DNA of 64,000 nucleotides from Acidimicrobiia bacterium (GCA_009843865.1 VYCQ01000012.1:1-64000); one strand, 5' to 3'. Shown: positions 7,773 through 15,534, counted from the first letter of the stretch. Numbers and translations: made by a program. The notes: generated by a model not told the origin, from the sequence alone.

Positions 7773-8030
7773 TTAATTGATCTCCAGTAGGAATAGGCAA
7801 TCGTGGGCAGCGTTCCACATGTCCTCTGGCGGGGCGAATTTGATGGTCGCTACTTCTGTGTCGATCATTCTCCGCAATCGTCTTGACGGAGCCAACACTG
7901 GCCTTCCCGGCAGTGTGTCGGACTCCATAGCCGCCATCATCGCCCGGTAGACGGCTGTCCGTTCCTCGTCGCTTCGGCCTTCTGTCCACTCATCAAGGAC
8001 GCGCAGGTTCGCCCATCTCCAGCGGGGCAT
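7773..8030 (-). CDS. Small protein, second gene of the unrecognised pair (copy 2)
   Basis: 85 residues, related to the 81-residue protein at 6511 (MPRWRW..LDEW, VYRAMMAAMESDTLPG, then RLRRMIDTEVATIKF). The C-terminus is longer and ends with a hydrophobic helix (DCLFLLEI). It starts 4 bp after the stop of the 8259-8035 gene, the same layout as copy 1. Candidate toxin of a new pair by context only. Confidence 0.5.
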   Translation of the reverse strand: MPRWRWANLRVLDEWTEGRSDEERTAVYRAMMAAMESDTLPGRPVLAPSRRLRRMIDTEVATIKFAPPEDMWNAAHDCLFLLEIN

Positions 8031-8034
8031 TGCG

Positions 8035-8259
8035 TCAGACAGCGAACTCGTCGCGCCCGAGATTGTCGTTGAATTTCGCCGCTAATTCCTCGCGTGAAAG
8101 GGCATCGTGGCCGATAGTGGCGTCGGCGATCTGCCGGTCCAGCTCAGCTTCCTCAGCCCGGATGCGGGCTTCTGGATCGGCGGATTCAGTTGTCGAAGCA
8201 GTCTGTCGTCTACCAAGCCAGCTTTTTGGATTCAGCAGTTGCAGCAGTGCGGCGCTCAT
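8035..8259 (-). CDS. Small protein, first gene of the unrecognised pair (copy 2)
   Basis: 74 residues: a short N-terminal helix (MSAALLQLLNPKSWLG), a Ser/Thr linker, then a strongly charged helix PEARIRAEEAELDRQI and a SREELAAKFNDNLGRDEF tail. The later part resembles that of the 90-residue protein at 6233. It is the first gene of the minus-strand pair and diverges from the TM2 gene, with a structured intergenic region between them. Confidence 0.45.
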   Translation of the reverse strand: MSAALLQLLNPKSWLGRRQTASTTESADPEARIRAEEAELDRQIADATIGHDALSREELAAKFNDNLGRDEFAV

Positions 8260-8370
8260 GGATGCCTCTCAAGGTTGCCTATCAAGTGTAAGGCGAGACT
8301 GTAGTTGTGGGGTTGATACCCTGTCTACCAACGGTTGCCCACAGTGTGCAACGGGGTTAGGTTGGTGGGT

Positions 8371-8447
8371 GCCGTCAATTCAAGTCCAGACCGGGAGCCG
8401 GGGATCGACCCCTGGTTCCTTTCGGTGCGGTCTAGGCTATTGACGGC
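8371..8447 (+). ncRNA. Candidate structured RNA upstream of the TM2 gene
   Basis: The 77 nt fold into one long nested structure: GCCGTCAAT (8371-8379) pairs with ATTGACGGC (8439-8447); inside it AGACCG pairs with CGGTCT, GGAGCC with GGTTCC (one G-U), and GGGG with CCCC around the loop ATCGA, about 25 bp in all. Its 3' strand overlaps the palindrome at 8444-8468, so the two structures exclude each other, as in an attenuator or riboswitch for the gene at 8483. It could also be a palindromic repeat unit; I see no second copy in the window. Confidence 0.4.
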
Positions 8448-8468
8448 AAATCGATAATCGATTTGCCG
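8444..8468. promoter_or_regulatory. 25-nt perfect palindrome before the TM2 gene
   Basis: CGGCAAATCGAT, a single A, then ATCGATTTGCCG. It ends one base before the ribosome binding site (AAGGGAG, 8469-8475) of the TM2 gene. It may be a repressor operator or an RNA hairpin next to the ribosome binding site. Confidence 0.5.
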
Positions 8469-8482
8469 AAGGGAGTCACCCA

Positions 8483-8812
8483 ATGCCAGCGCTAGACGAG
8501 ACCCTGGCCCTCGCCCAGGCCAAGCAAGGATTGTCCAACGAAGAGAAAATGCAACTGGACGTGTCCTACAACCGGGTACGCAAAGACCCGACCGTAGCGT
8601 TCCTACTCAGCTTCTTCTTCGGCTGGCTGGGCGTGGATCGCTTCTACCTCGGCCACACCGGCCTTGGCATCGGCAAGCTGCTGACCTTCGGCGGTGTCGG
8701 GATATGGACTATCGTTGATTGGTTCCTGATCCGGGGTGCTGCTCGATCTCACAACGCCGCTGCCATAGACGACACGCGGAACATCATCCTCATGTCCCGT
8801 CCTGACGATTGA
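8483..8812 (+). CDS. TM2 domain-containing membrane protein
   Basis: 109 residues. The central part is a TM2 domain: [27 protein letters not shown], then a glycine-rich turn and a second membrane helix [16 protein letters not shown]2 proteins are small two-helix membrane proteins joined by a short loop with the DRFYLG motif; their role is poorly known. The N-terminal 38 residues and C-terminal tail are soluble. It stands alone, behind a structured leader (8371-8468), which suggests regulated expression. Confidence 0.85.
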   Translation: MPALDETLALAQAKQGLSNEEKMQLDVSYNRVRKDPTVAFLLSFFFGWLGVDRFYLGHTGLGIGKLLTFGGVGIWTIVDWFLIRGAARSHNAAAIDDTRNIILMSRPDD

Positions 8813-8838
8813 TCGCCCGCCCGGGTTACGCTGACCGT

Positions 8839-8961
8839 ATGGCCCCCGAGGAACCACCCGAAGAGAGCTAGAAGACCTCTACGACCCCGCGCGACGAGAC
8901 CTTCCACTTCGACGGCACACCCGAAGACCTAGCTGGTGCTCTGCTCAAATCCCGCCCCTAG
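8839..8961 (+). pseudogene. Broken copy of a ~38-residue acidic protein family
   Basis: Reads MAPEEPPEES, then a stop; past two compensating frameshifts it ends DETFHFDGTPEDLAGALLKS. The intact relative is the minus-strand ORF at 58374-58258 (PEEPP-rich start and FTFEGTPEDLANALFKDAP end), which lies in the IS1595-type transposon. So this is the remains of another member, and perhaps of a lost mobile element. Confidence 0.6.
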
Positions 8962-9131
8962 CCTGGGCACCATCTGATATAACCCCCCCCTAATGTTAAC
9001 GCAAACGCTGCGATCAGCCGACTTTACCGAACCGTTTGGGACCATCCCCCTGCACTCCCAGGTATCGAGCATTTCCGGGGATCGAGGGGTCGCGATACCC
9101 CCAAGTATTTGTCAAGTGTGGTGCATGGAGC

Positions 9132-9347
9132 TTTGCTTTCGAGACCACTCTGGCGGGCCGCAGTTATTTGAGGCGCATTGATCGGTGGCGAAGTGATGGC
9201 TATTAAGCCGCCAAGCACGCGCACCTTGTGGCATATCAAACCGGCACCGGGGTGGTGACGCGGCGCAATGGCAAGGTGGGGCTTGGGCCTCCCGACCCGG
9301 CCATGTACGAAGACCTCATTCCGCCTCCCTGTCAAGAAAGCGAATAG
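9132..9347 (+). pseudogene. Chimeric remnant of the zeta-kinase module
   Basis: 9132-9203 copies 7093-7164 (kinase interior, one mismatch) and 9207-9347 copies 7515-7655 (3' part of the following small gene, few mismatches), with the 350 nt between them missing. A duplicated toxin-antitoxin-like module therefore stood here and lost its middle. High identity suggests this is recent. The rest of 8962-9131 and 9348-9517 shows no gene. Confidence 0.85.
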
Positions 9348-9517
9348 CCAAACCAATGCAACTCCACATGAACCGCCTATCCGCTTAGCCCCTTAAGCCG
9401 AGCGGAGATTTTAAAAAATGGTTAGCAGTGTTTGAAATTGTTGGCCTAATCTGTAAAACTGATAGTTGCATTGAGCCAGGGTCGGCCCGGTGCAGTGAAA
9501 GCGGGCTGTGCGGCCCA

Positions 9518-9537
9518 CTAACACCACTTGGTGTTAG
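9518..9537. promoter_or_regulatory. Palindromic operator candidate upstream of the second PKD gene
   Basis: CTAACACCA-CT-TGGTGTTAG, a perfect 9-bp inverted repeat with a 2-nt centre, 50-70 nt before the PKD start. The size and symmetry fit a dimeric repressor site. Confidence 0.45.
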
Positions 9538-9587
9538 CAACCTGATATGGTATTAAAAATACAGGCCCGTCTGATAGAAAGTTGTCC

Positions 9588-12500
9588 ATGATTATGCTTC
9601 ACTCGGTTTGGTCCGACGGAGAGAGTTCTTATGCTCGTCGGAAAGTTATGACCATGTTGGCAGTGCTGGCGTTGTTAGCAAGCGTGCTTATCTGGGCCAC
9701 CCCCCAAGTGCAGGCGCAGTTTGGTAATGAGTTGCCTGATGCCGATGCTGGGGAAGACGATTTCGCTAATCCCGATGAGGAAGTCGAGCTTGAAGGTATA
9801 GGTCATGATCTGGAGGATGATGGGAACGACGATGTTACCCTTAAGTTCGATTGGGAGATCCTGACAGGCCCATATGATTGGGTTACAATCACACCCGATG
9901 AAGATGAATTAGGAAAAGCTAGTTTTACTGTACCTAATAAAAATTACATAGCTGGAATATCCGACAGTGATCCTCAAAAATATAAGATTAATATTCGCTT
10001 GACCGTTACTGATTCAGAGGGTGCCACAGATACAGATACTGTAGTTATCACAATCCGCCGTGCACCTGTTCCTAATATTGAAGTGTTTGCAGGTTTGTGG
10101 GATGACGATTTTGCAGACGATCCAGACGCAATTTTGGCAGAAGTCTTTGGTAGAGATGCAATTATAGATGGACCTGGTGAGAACGGCAATAGGGATGACG
10201 AATGGGATATCAAGGAAGGTGCTTATCTTAGGTTAGATGCCTCTGGTAGCACCGTGCCTGAGGGAGAGGTTGATCGTCAACGGTGGACATTGAGAGCACC
10301 GTCATCAACGCCATCAGGTATTACCACAGCAAATAGTGAACTAGATTCGCCACTAGGGGATAGCGAAACTGGTAGAGAAATCTTTATAGTTGGTGATACT
10401 GCTACTGATCCCGCTACTCATCCAAATGGTACAACTTATAAAGTTTTACCTAACATCGGAGCAGGACAGACCATAGCAAGTTCAACTCTGACTCTGATTT
10501 ATGATTTGACTGTACAATCTGGTACAGGGACACCGAGCCGAGATCGTGTGCGTATAGTGATACATGACGTACCGGACGACGGTGATGGTGCTGATATCCC
10601 TGTAGGCGTTGAACTCACAAACACCAGCAAGGGGGATGCTCCGCAAGAAATTGTAAGTGATGTTGAAAACCAGTACCTCGTTAATGCCGGATCAGTAGTG
10701 AAGTTCACGGCTACCGTGGATAGTGGTGATATTGCTGGTTTGCGTTGGCTTGGTGCTACTGCTGGAACCACTAATAACGTAGCTACTCGTAGGATCTCAG
10801 ATAGCGCTACTGCTGGAACAACCTACACCGTTACTGTGAGTCACGGCTCAGGTGCGGACGCGCGAACTGGTACCGTGAATTTGCTGGTTGGTAAAAACAC
10901 TCTCCCCACCATAGGTGAGGTGGCAAATCGCAGTGATGAAGATCTGCGTGACGTGGAATTAGCAAATGGTGCAGGCGTTCCAGGGTTGGACTTCTATGTA
11001 GTGAATGACGGTTCAGAAGGCATTACCTTGCGCGGAGTAGCCAATGATCCTGATGGTGGACCTGTTACTTATGCTTGGAGTTTGCATGAAGCCGAAGGCA
11101 TTACTGAGGCGGCCCATTTAGCTATAAAGGCTGCTGATTATGCTTTGGATAGTCCTACTGATTTGATTTCTGACAACGTACAGGTAGTTGAGGGAGCGCT
11201 GAGTGATCTTGAGGAATCAAGTTTGTCTATAACCTTGAACAATGCGTCTACCGACACGGTAACGTTCGACGTTCCTCAGGTAGAAGATGATACGTATGCA
11301 ATTCTTGTCTTCTCCGCGATTGATTCATCAAACACAGTAAACAAGCAGTACATCTATATCAGCATCATTGCTGTTGATGATCCTCCTGTTGCTAATGCAG
11401 GGCCAGATCAGCAAGTTGCATCGGGTTCGTTTGTTCGGCTGAATGGCTCTGGTAGTTCTGACCCAGACCCAGGCGATTCGCTTGGCTGGGAGGGTCCAGA
11501 TGGCACTCCTGGCAATGATGACGACGTACCTGCATATCAGTGGACCTACAAGGGTGCTAAAATGAACCCTCTTCCAGATAATCGCACTGCACTTACTGAT
11601 GCCGAGATTGAAGCGCTTGAAGGCTGGATTTTGAGACCAGTCACTGGCACAGAGACCGGAACCATTTCACACTCTAATGGCGATGATAAGTATGTGTTTA
11701 TCGTGGATGTTAATGGCCATTTGCGTGCAGGCGAAGATCAGCCAGAGAAGAAGTTCAAGAGTACAGACACAGCCTATCCGTACTTTGATGCTCCTCAGCT
11801 TGTTGGGTTTAATAACATACAGTTGACATTTGAATTAACGGTAAGTGGTTCGCAGGATAATGATGGCGACGGCACGTTTGAGTTGCAGTCCAACACCGAT
11901 ACGGTGGTCATCACTGTGGCTCAGGTTGGTGCCAACCAGTTCTACAGTGGCGTTATCACTGGGCCTGATTTCTGCACTAACCTAGCTCTAGGTGGGCCGC
12001 AACTTTATGCCCATGACAGTGATGGCGATGGTGTTGCCGATGTTTGTTCGCTAAACACAACTCGTCGTGCCACCATTGCTCGTCAAAATGCATTGGAAAC
12101 CATCGCTAGCTTGAACCCAACTGAGCTAACCAACCATATGACGGCAGAATGCGCGGCCCTAGGCGACACAAGCTATCCCGGCGATGATCCCAACGATTTG
12201 GCCGAAGATGTTTGTGAAACCAATGTTCCTGCATCTCTACCGGTGATTAGTACCAATGCAAGTTCTTATGGCTCTGTAGTCACTGGGCCTGAGTTCTGTG
12301 CTAACCGCAGTTTGGGTGGCCCCTTCACCTATCCTCACGACGCTGATCGCGATGGGGTGTATGAGGTGTGCTCGTTGAACTCGACAAGACGTGAGGCTGT
12401 GGTTCGTCAGGCAGCGTTGGCCCGTTTTGAGACAGTTGATCGTCAAGATCAAGATGAGTTGAACCGACTGTCGAAATTGGATCTTACGAGCTTGCCTAGC

Positions 12501-12728
12501 GACGATCCTGCCACCCGCATCGATGAATCTGATGCCGTCGAAGTAGCAGCAGAAATAGCTAGGCTTCAGGACCTGAAGTCTGATGCTGAAGCTCGCTACG
12601 CCAATGCGTTGGCTGCGGCTTGCCGTGCGCTAGAAGGTCAAGACTTTGGCGATAAGCCAGCCGATCTAGCTTCGGATGAATGCAGTCCCAAGGCTGCTGC
12701 TTCGGGTACTGCCCTTCCATCTAGCTAG
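9588..12728 (+). CDS. Secreted PKD/cadherin-like protein with two C-terminal 4-Cys modules (paralogue)
   Basis: About 1046 residues from the ATG at 9588 (a TTG at 9582 and further ATGs are possible). The signal peptide is a basic RRK followed by a hydrophobic stretch ending VQAQ. The body has Ig-like repeats with VTDSEGATDTDTVVITI and PPVANAGPDQQVASG starts, typical of PKD domains. The C-terminal ~260 residues hold two 4-Cys modules (from about residues 785 and 893; GPDFC, SLGGP, HDSDGDGVADVC, TRR, GDxPxDLAxDxC) as in the protein at 1694; in the second a ~30-residue helical insert separates the halves. It ends GTALPSS. Codon use is more AT-rich than in the first paralogue, so the two did not arise by a recent duplication. 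Likely surface-exposed or secreted. Confidence 0.8.
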   Translation: MIMLHSVWSDGESSYARRKVMTMLAVLALLASVLIWATPQVQAQFGNELPDADAGEDDFANPDEEVELEGIGHDLEDDGNDDVTLKFDWEILTGPYDWVTITPDEDELGKASFTVPNKNYIAGISDSDPQKYKINIRLTVTDSEGATDTDTVVITIRRAPVPNIEVFAGLWDDDFADDPDAILAEVFGRDAIIDGPGENGNRDDEWDIKEGAYLRLDASGSTVPEGEVDRQRWTLRAPSSTPSGITTANSELDSPLGDSETGREIFIVGDTATDPATHPNGTTYKVLPNIGAGQTIASSTLTLIYDLTVQSGTGTPSRDRVRIVIHDVPDDGDGADIPVGVELTNTSKGDAPQEIVSDVENQYLVNAGSVVKFTATVDSGDIAGLRWLGATAGTTNNVATRRISDSATAGTTYTVTVSHGSGADARTGTVNLLVGKNTLPTIGEVANRSDEDLRDVELANGAGVPGLDFYVVNDGSEGITLRGVANDPDGGPVTYAWSLHEAEGITEAAHLAIKAADYALDSPTDLISDNVQVVEGALSDLEESSLSITLNNASTDTVTFDVPQVEDDTYAILVFSAIDSSNTVNKQYIYISIIAVDDPPVANAGPDQQVASGSFVRLNGSGSSDPDPGDSLGWEGPDGTPGNDDDVPAYQWTYKGAKMNPLPDNRTALTDAEIEALEGWILRPVTGTETGTISHSNGDDKYVFIVDVNGHLRAGEDQPEKKFKSTDTAYPYFDAPQLVGFNNIQLTFELTVSGSQDNDGDGTFELQSNTDTVVITVAQVGANQFYSGVITGPDFCTNLALGGPQLYAHDSDGDGVADVCSLNTTRRATIARQNALETIASLNPTELTNHMTAECAALGDTSYPGDDPNDLAEDVCETNVPASLPVISTNASSYGSVVTGPEFCANRSLGGPFTYPHDADRDGVYEVCSLNSTRREAVVRQAALARFETVDRQDQDELNRLSKLDLTSLPSDDPATRIDESDAVEVAAEIARLQDLKSDAEARYANALAAACRALEGQDFGDKPADLASDECSPKAAASGTALPSS

Positions 12729-12740
12729 GGGTAACATTTA

Positions 12741-12792
12741 AAAAATAGTAAGGCCCCGGCCCTTGTAAAAGGGCCGGGGCCTTACTATTTTT
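12741..12792. terminator. Bidirectional intrinsic terminator after the second PKD gene
   Basis: A perfect 24-bp stem (12741-12764 with 12769-12792) and a 4-nt GTAA loop, GC-rich in the middle and flanked by A and T runs on both sides. It starts 12 bp after the PKD stop and insulates the methyltransferase locus that follows. Confidence 0.95.
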
Positions 12793-12826
12793 AGCCGAAT
12801 TATATAAGTAATCAAATGTCGAGAAA

Positions 12827-12883
12827 CTGTCATTCCCTCATGTTATTCTGATGGTGTAAATAAAGGCAGGTCAGAGATGAACG
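12827..12883 (+). promoter_or_regulatory. 57-nt conserved R-M leader, copy B
   Basis: Aligns gap-free with copies A, C and D; closest to A (same ...GATGAACG end). Here the ATG at offset 50 (12877) is in frame with the methyltransferase, so the leader peptide start is fused to it. It lies directly after the strong terminator, so transcription presumably begins inside or just before it. Confidence 0.75.
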
Positions 12884-13842
12884 GGGAAAGCAGCATGAGC
12901 TGTCCTGCACGGCTGGAGGCCGGTCAGATCGTCGCGGGAGACTCCCGTGAGTTGATGGAGCGGATCGATGCCGCCAGCGTCGATCTGAGCTTCTGGTCGC
13001 CCCCTTATTTCGTAGGCAAGTCCTACGAGGCCCATTTGGACTTCGATGGCTGGCAGTTATTGATAGCCGACGTGATTGCCGCTCATAGCCGCGTGATTAA
13101 GCCTGGTGGGTTCATGGTGGTCAACATTGCCGACATCCTCTGCTTCCGCGACGAGTCCATGCCCCGCTTTCAGGCTGACAACGTGGCTCGCAAAATCAGT
13201 CCCGTCACAAGGGCTGACGTGGAGGCTGCCATGGCGGCCAACCCCGGAGCGAACCGGCATCAGCTAGCCGCCATTCTTGGCTGTTCTGAGCAGACTGTGC
13301 AGCGTCGGATCGAGGGCAACAACGTTAGGGGCGGTAAGCACGAGATGCCGACACGGGTGAAGCTCACGGGGGGCCTGATGGAGCAGTGGGCGCTTGATGC
13401 TGGACTGTATTTATACGACCGCCGGGTGTGGCATAAAGACCCTTGCTGGGCCAACAGCCAATGGCACTCGAACAGCTACCGCTCTGTTGATGAGTTCGAG
13501 CACCTGCTGGTGTTCTGGCAGCCAGGCGTGGTTACCTACGACCGCAACCGGTTGGAGCGGATCGAGTGGTCGCAGTGGGGATCGAGGGGTGTGTGGGAGA
13601 TACCGTCGGTGCAGCGCAACGACCGCCACGAGGCCGAGTTCCCAGAAGAACTCGCCCGTCGAGTCATCCGCCTCTGGTCGCCCGTCGGCGGGCTGGTGCT
13701 GGACCCGTTCGCCGGATCGGGTACCACGACCGCCGTCGCCGCCCAAGCGTCCCGCCGATGGATGGGCATTGAGCTTGACACCCGAGTGGCCACGATGGCC
13801 CGCAACCGCACCTTCACTCAGCAATGCAGCCTGATCGCGTAG
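12877..13842 (+). CDS. Orphan DNA methyltransferase (beta-type, N4-C or N6-A) with internal HTH
   Basis: 321 residues. Motif IV (SPPYFVGKSYE, about residue 47) precedes motif I (DPFAGSGTTTAVA, about residue 273), the order of beta-class amino-methyltransferases; SPPY is common in N4-cytosine enzymes. The region between contains a helix-turn-helix-like stretch (NRHQLAAILGCSEQTVQRRI, about residues 128-147), unusual for a catalytic domain and likely part of target recognition. The start at 12877 belongs to the conserved leader; ATG at 12895 would give the unfused protein. No restriction enzyme gene follows, only a 33-codon ORF, so it is orphan or lost its partner. Confidence 0.8.
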   Translation: MNGESSMSCPARLEAGQIVAGDSRELMERIDAASVDLSFWSPPYFVGKSYEAHLDFDGWQLLIADVIAAHSRVIKPGGFMVVNIADILCFRDESMPRFQADNVARKISPVTRADVEAAMAANPGANRHQLAAILGCSEQTVQRRIEGNNVRGGKHEMPTRVKLTGGLMEQWALDAGLYLYDRRVWHKDPCWANSQWHSNSYRSVDEFEHLLVFWQPGVVTYDRNRLERIEWSQWGSRGVWEIPSVQRNDRHEAEFPEELARRVIRLWSPVGGLVLDPFAGSGTTTAVAAQASRRWMGIELDTRVATMARNRTFTQQCSLIA

Positions 13843-13925
13843 AGCACCTGGAAGAGGTTGTACTCAACATGGTCGCCCAAGCCCTTACCGACTGGGAATA
13901 CCTCAAACCCCAACCAGTCGAATAG
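13824..13925 (+). CDS. Possible 33-residue ORF overlapping the methyltransferase end
   Basis: ATG at 13824 overlaps the last 19 bp of the methyltransferase gene and encodes a helical acidic peptide (HLEEVVLNMVAQALTDWEYL). The position is where a partner gene would begin. It may be the start of a lost restriction enzyme gene, a small protein, or chance. Confidence 0.3.
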   Translation: MQPDRVEHLEEVVLNMVAQALTDWEYLKPQPVE

Positions 13926-13956
13926 CCCGCCTTGTCCGACAACACCACGGCACCCG

Positions 13957-14075
13957 TCACCGTCTAAGCGCGGCGTTTCCGGCGTGGCTCAAGCAGTCCC
14001 ATATTGTACGGTTATCTAAGCCTCCGTAGGAGGCGTTGAATCTAAACACGACACCTTGTGCTTCGCTGTTTCCGT
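13957..14075 (-). pseudogene. 3' fragment of the 93-residue small-protein gene
   Basis: Duplicates the last ~39 codons of the gene at 14901-14623, with the frame and stop kept (GVVFRFNASYGG in both) but no start. It is fused at its upstream end to copy 1 of the repeated promoter (14086). Remains of an unequal exchange. Confidence 0.8.
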
Positions 14076-14085
14076 CAATTTAATC

Positions 14086-14115
14086 TTGAATAATAAATTG
14101 ATAATTTAAAATACT
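14086..14115 (+). promoter_or_regulatory. Repeated promoter with central operator, copy 1
   Basis: TTGAAT, 18-nt spacer, AATACT. The spacer holds the inverted repeat TAAATT-GAT-AATTTA. In the other two copies (15017, 15601) it is CAAATT-GAT-AATTTG, so both arms changed together and the symmetry is kept. It drives the gene at 14145. Confidence 0.6.
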
Positions 14116-14144
14116 AGAAATCGGGCAAGGTGATGGAGGAAGTG

Positions 14145-14393
14145 ATGAGTGAGCCGACATCGTATGAATTGGATTACGCGAATGGTGAGAATACAGCGGT
14201 GACCGCTAATGCAGTTCTCACTTTCCGAAACGGGACATATGTAGATTTGGTATTCGCTGATGTAGTTCACGAACTGCAAGAAGATGGCAATGTCAAGGCC
14301 AAGGGAACGCTGCTTAAACGGATCAGGCTTAGCGAAGATATAGCCCAAGAACTCTCCGATAAACTGCGGAACCGAATGAAAATGGGGGTTTAG
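14145..14393 (+). CDS. Small soluble protein, possibly DUF3467-like
   Basis: 82 residues from ATG 14145 (GGAGG just upstream). It has a beta-rich first half (NAVLTFRNGTYVDLVFADVV) and a helix LSEDIAQELSDKLRNRM at the end. The layout (a short strand pair, then R+ and a C-terminal helix) recalls DUF3467; this is a weak call. The protein at 15256 looks related (ADV strand, then VAEQLCEQLQEVISK). It is convergent with the membrane protein gene at 14390, with stops overlapping. Confidence 0.5.
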   Translation: MSEPTSYELDYANGENTAVTANAVLTFRNGTYVDLVFADVVHELQEDGNVKAKGTLLKRIRLSEDIAQELSDKLRNRMKMGV

Positions 14394-14626
14394 CCGCCTC
14401 CGCTGGCTTGGCTGATTGCCATGATAACGCTAACGATCAAAGCACCAACTCCAATGAACAGCCCAAGCACTGCAACTCCTATTGAGGCCATTGAGTGGCG
14501 GGCAGTGATTGTTGCTTCAAGCGTTGTGAGGCGCTTTTCTAAAATCACGGGGTCATGGTGTCCCCCGTACTCAAATACCGCAGTAGTTGAGGCAGGAGGA
14601 TTGCTGAGTTGTTTTGAAACCGTCAC
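14390..14626 (-). CDS. Small single-pass membrane protein with coiled coil (pair 1)
   Basis: 78 residues. A polar N-terminus leads to a short coiled coil (VILEKRLTTLEATITA) and then one membrane helix (MASIGVAVLGLFIGVGALIV). The start (GTG, 14626) overlaps the stop of the 93-residue gene as GTGA, so the two are translated together. No family recognised. It is the membrane half of one of three small soluble/membrane pairs in this cluster. Confidence 0.6.
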   Translation of the reverse strand: MTVSKQLSNPPASTTAVFEYGGHHDPVILEKRLTTLEATITARHSMASIGVAVLGLFIGVGALIVSVIMAISQASGGG

Positions 14627-14901
14627 CGTCTAAGAGCGGCGTTTTCGGCGTGGCTTAACCAGTCCCATATTGCCCGGTTATCGAAGCCTCCGTAGGAAGC
14701 GTTTAATCTAAACACGACACCTTGCGCTTCGCTGTTTCCGTCTAACCCGATTTTCGTGGCTACGCTTTGAGCGATTGTGTCATCTCGAATCAAAAATGCG
14801 TTATCGGCTAATGAGTAGCGGTCGGGTTCAGGGTAATGCTCGTAGATCAATTTGTGTGTTTCTTCAAGATTGTGGGAAATGTGGACCATAAACACTGTCA
14901 T
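14623..14901 (-). CDS. Small soluble protein of unknown function (pair 1)
   Basis: 92 residues from ATG 14901, which has AAGGAG 7 nt upstream; the open frame continues upstream but through the neighbouring promoter. The sequence shows alternating strands and helices (VFMVHISHNLEETHKLIYEH; AFLIRDDTIAQSVATKIGL; VVFRLNASYGGFDNRAIWDW), with a compact fold likely. No family recognised. It is coupled to the membrane protein gene 14626-14390 and partly duplicated at 13957. Confidence 0.6.
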   Translation of the reverse strand: MTVFMVHISHNLEETHKLIYEHYPEPDRYSLADNAFLIRDDTIAQSVATKIGLDGNSEAQGVVFRLNASYGGFDNRAIWDWLSHAENAALRR

Positions 14902-15016
14902 TATTCTGCTCCTTACTCTGTTTTCTTTTAGCTTACCGATTTGTTGGTGTGCAGTTGGACTGTAGCGGTCAGACTGCTCTGTGTCTATACCATATTTTGC
15001 ATTCATAAATTTAATC

Positions 15017-15046
15017 TTGAATAACAAATTGATAATTTGAAATACT
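15017..15046 (+). promoter_or_regulatory. Repeated promoter with central operator, copy 2
   Basis: TTGAAT-18 nt-AATACT with the inverted repeat CAAATT-GAT-AATTTG in the spacer, 10 nt before the ATG at 15056. The similarity to copy 3 starts about 55 nt further upstream (CAGACTGCT..TGTGTCTATACC) and runs into the genes (MESSxDIVSxVI), so the two pairs arose by duplication. Confidence 0.65.
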
Positions 15047-15055
15047 AGAAAGACG

Positions 15056-15259
15056 ATGGAAAGCAGTGGTGATATCGTAAGCTTTGTGATTGCTTTGGCT
15101 ACGGCAATTCCTGCATTAATCACGGGGATCGTCGGTATCGTTAAAGCGAACCATGCTAAGGAAATGATTACCGTGCTCCAGCAAACCAATACTCAGGCAG
15201 TAAATGTTAACCAGCAGATCACGCCTGACACGCAGCAACTGCGAAACGAGGAGTCATGA
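15056..15259 (+). CDS. Small single-pass membrane protein (pair 2)
   Basis: 67 residues: one N-terminal membrane helix (IVSFVIALATAIPALITGIV) and a polar Gln/Asn-rich tail (VLQQTNTQAVNVNQQI). The first 12 residues match those of the 100-residue protein at 15640. The stop overlaps the next ATG by 4 bp (ATGA). Function unknown. Confidence 0.6.
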   Translation: MESSGDIVSFVIALATAIPALITGIVGIVKANHAKEMITVLQQTNTQAVNVNQQITPDTQQLRNEES

Positions 15260-15534
15260 GCGACAAATCATCAACTGCTTATACGCTTCATGGTCAAGAT
15301 GGTGCTTTTGATCCTAAGCCTGCAAACAAGGTATTTGTCACCAAAAGAAAATACGACATTGAAGTGTTGTTTGCTGATGTGGATTTCTCGGCAGAGCCAC
15401 CATATGAAGGAACTGTGGGTCAGTCGGCCAGCATCAACTATGAAGTGGCCGAGCAACTCTGCGAGCAACTCCAAGAGGTGATCTCAAAGCGGCGTGACGA
15501 ACTAGCCGCCACGCTGCAATCTTCTACTGCCTGA
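15256..15534 (+). CDS. Small soluble protein (pair 2), related to the 14145 product
   Basis: 92 residues. MSDKSSTAYTL at the start, a strand region (FVTKRKYDIEVLFADVDF) and a C-terminal helix (VAEQLCEQLQEVISKRRDEL) parallel the 82-residue protein at 14145. It is coupled by ATGA to the membrane protein gene before it. Function unknown; DUF3467-like fold is a guess. Confidence 0.55.
   Translation: MSDKSSTAYTLHGQDGAFDPKPANKVFVTKRKYDIEVLFADVDFSAEPPYEGTVGQSASINYEVAEQLCEQLQEVISKRRDELAATLQSSTA

Noticed and set aside
8030-8443. 137-residue open frame on plus
   Set aside because: Antisense to the small gene at 8259-8035 and crosses the structured leader; low-complexity Ser-rich product.
9024-9356. 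110-residue open frame on minus
   Set aside because: Lies over the decayed zeta-module copy in the antisense sense; no likeness to proteins.
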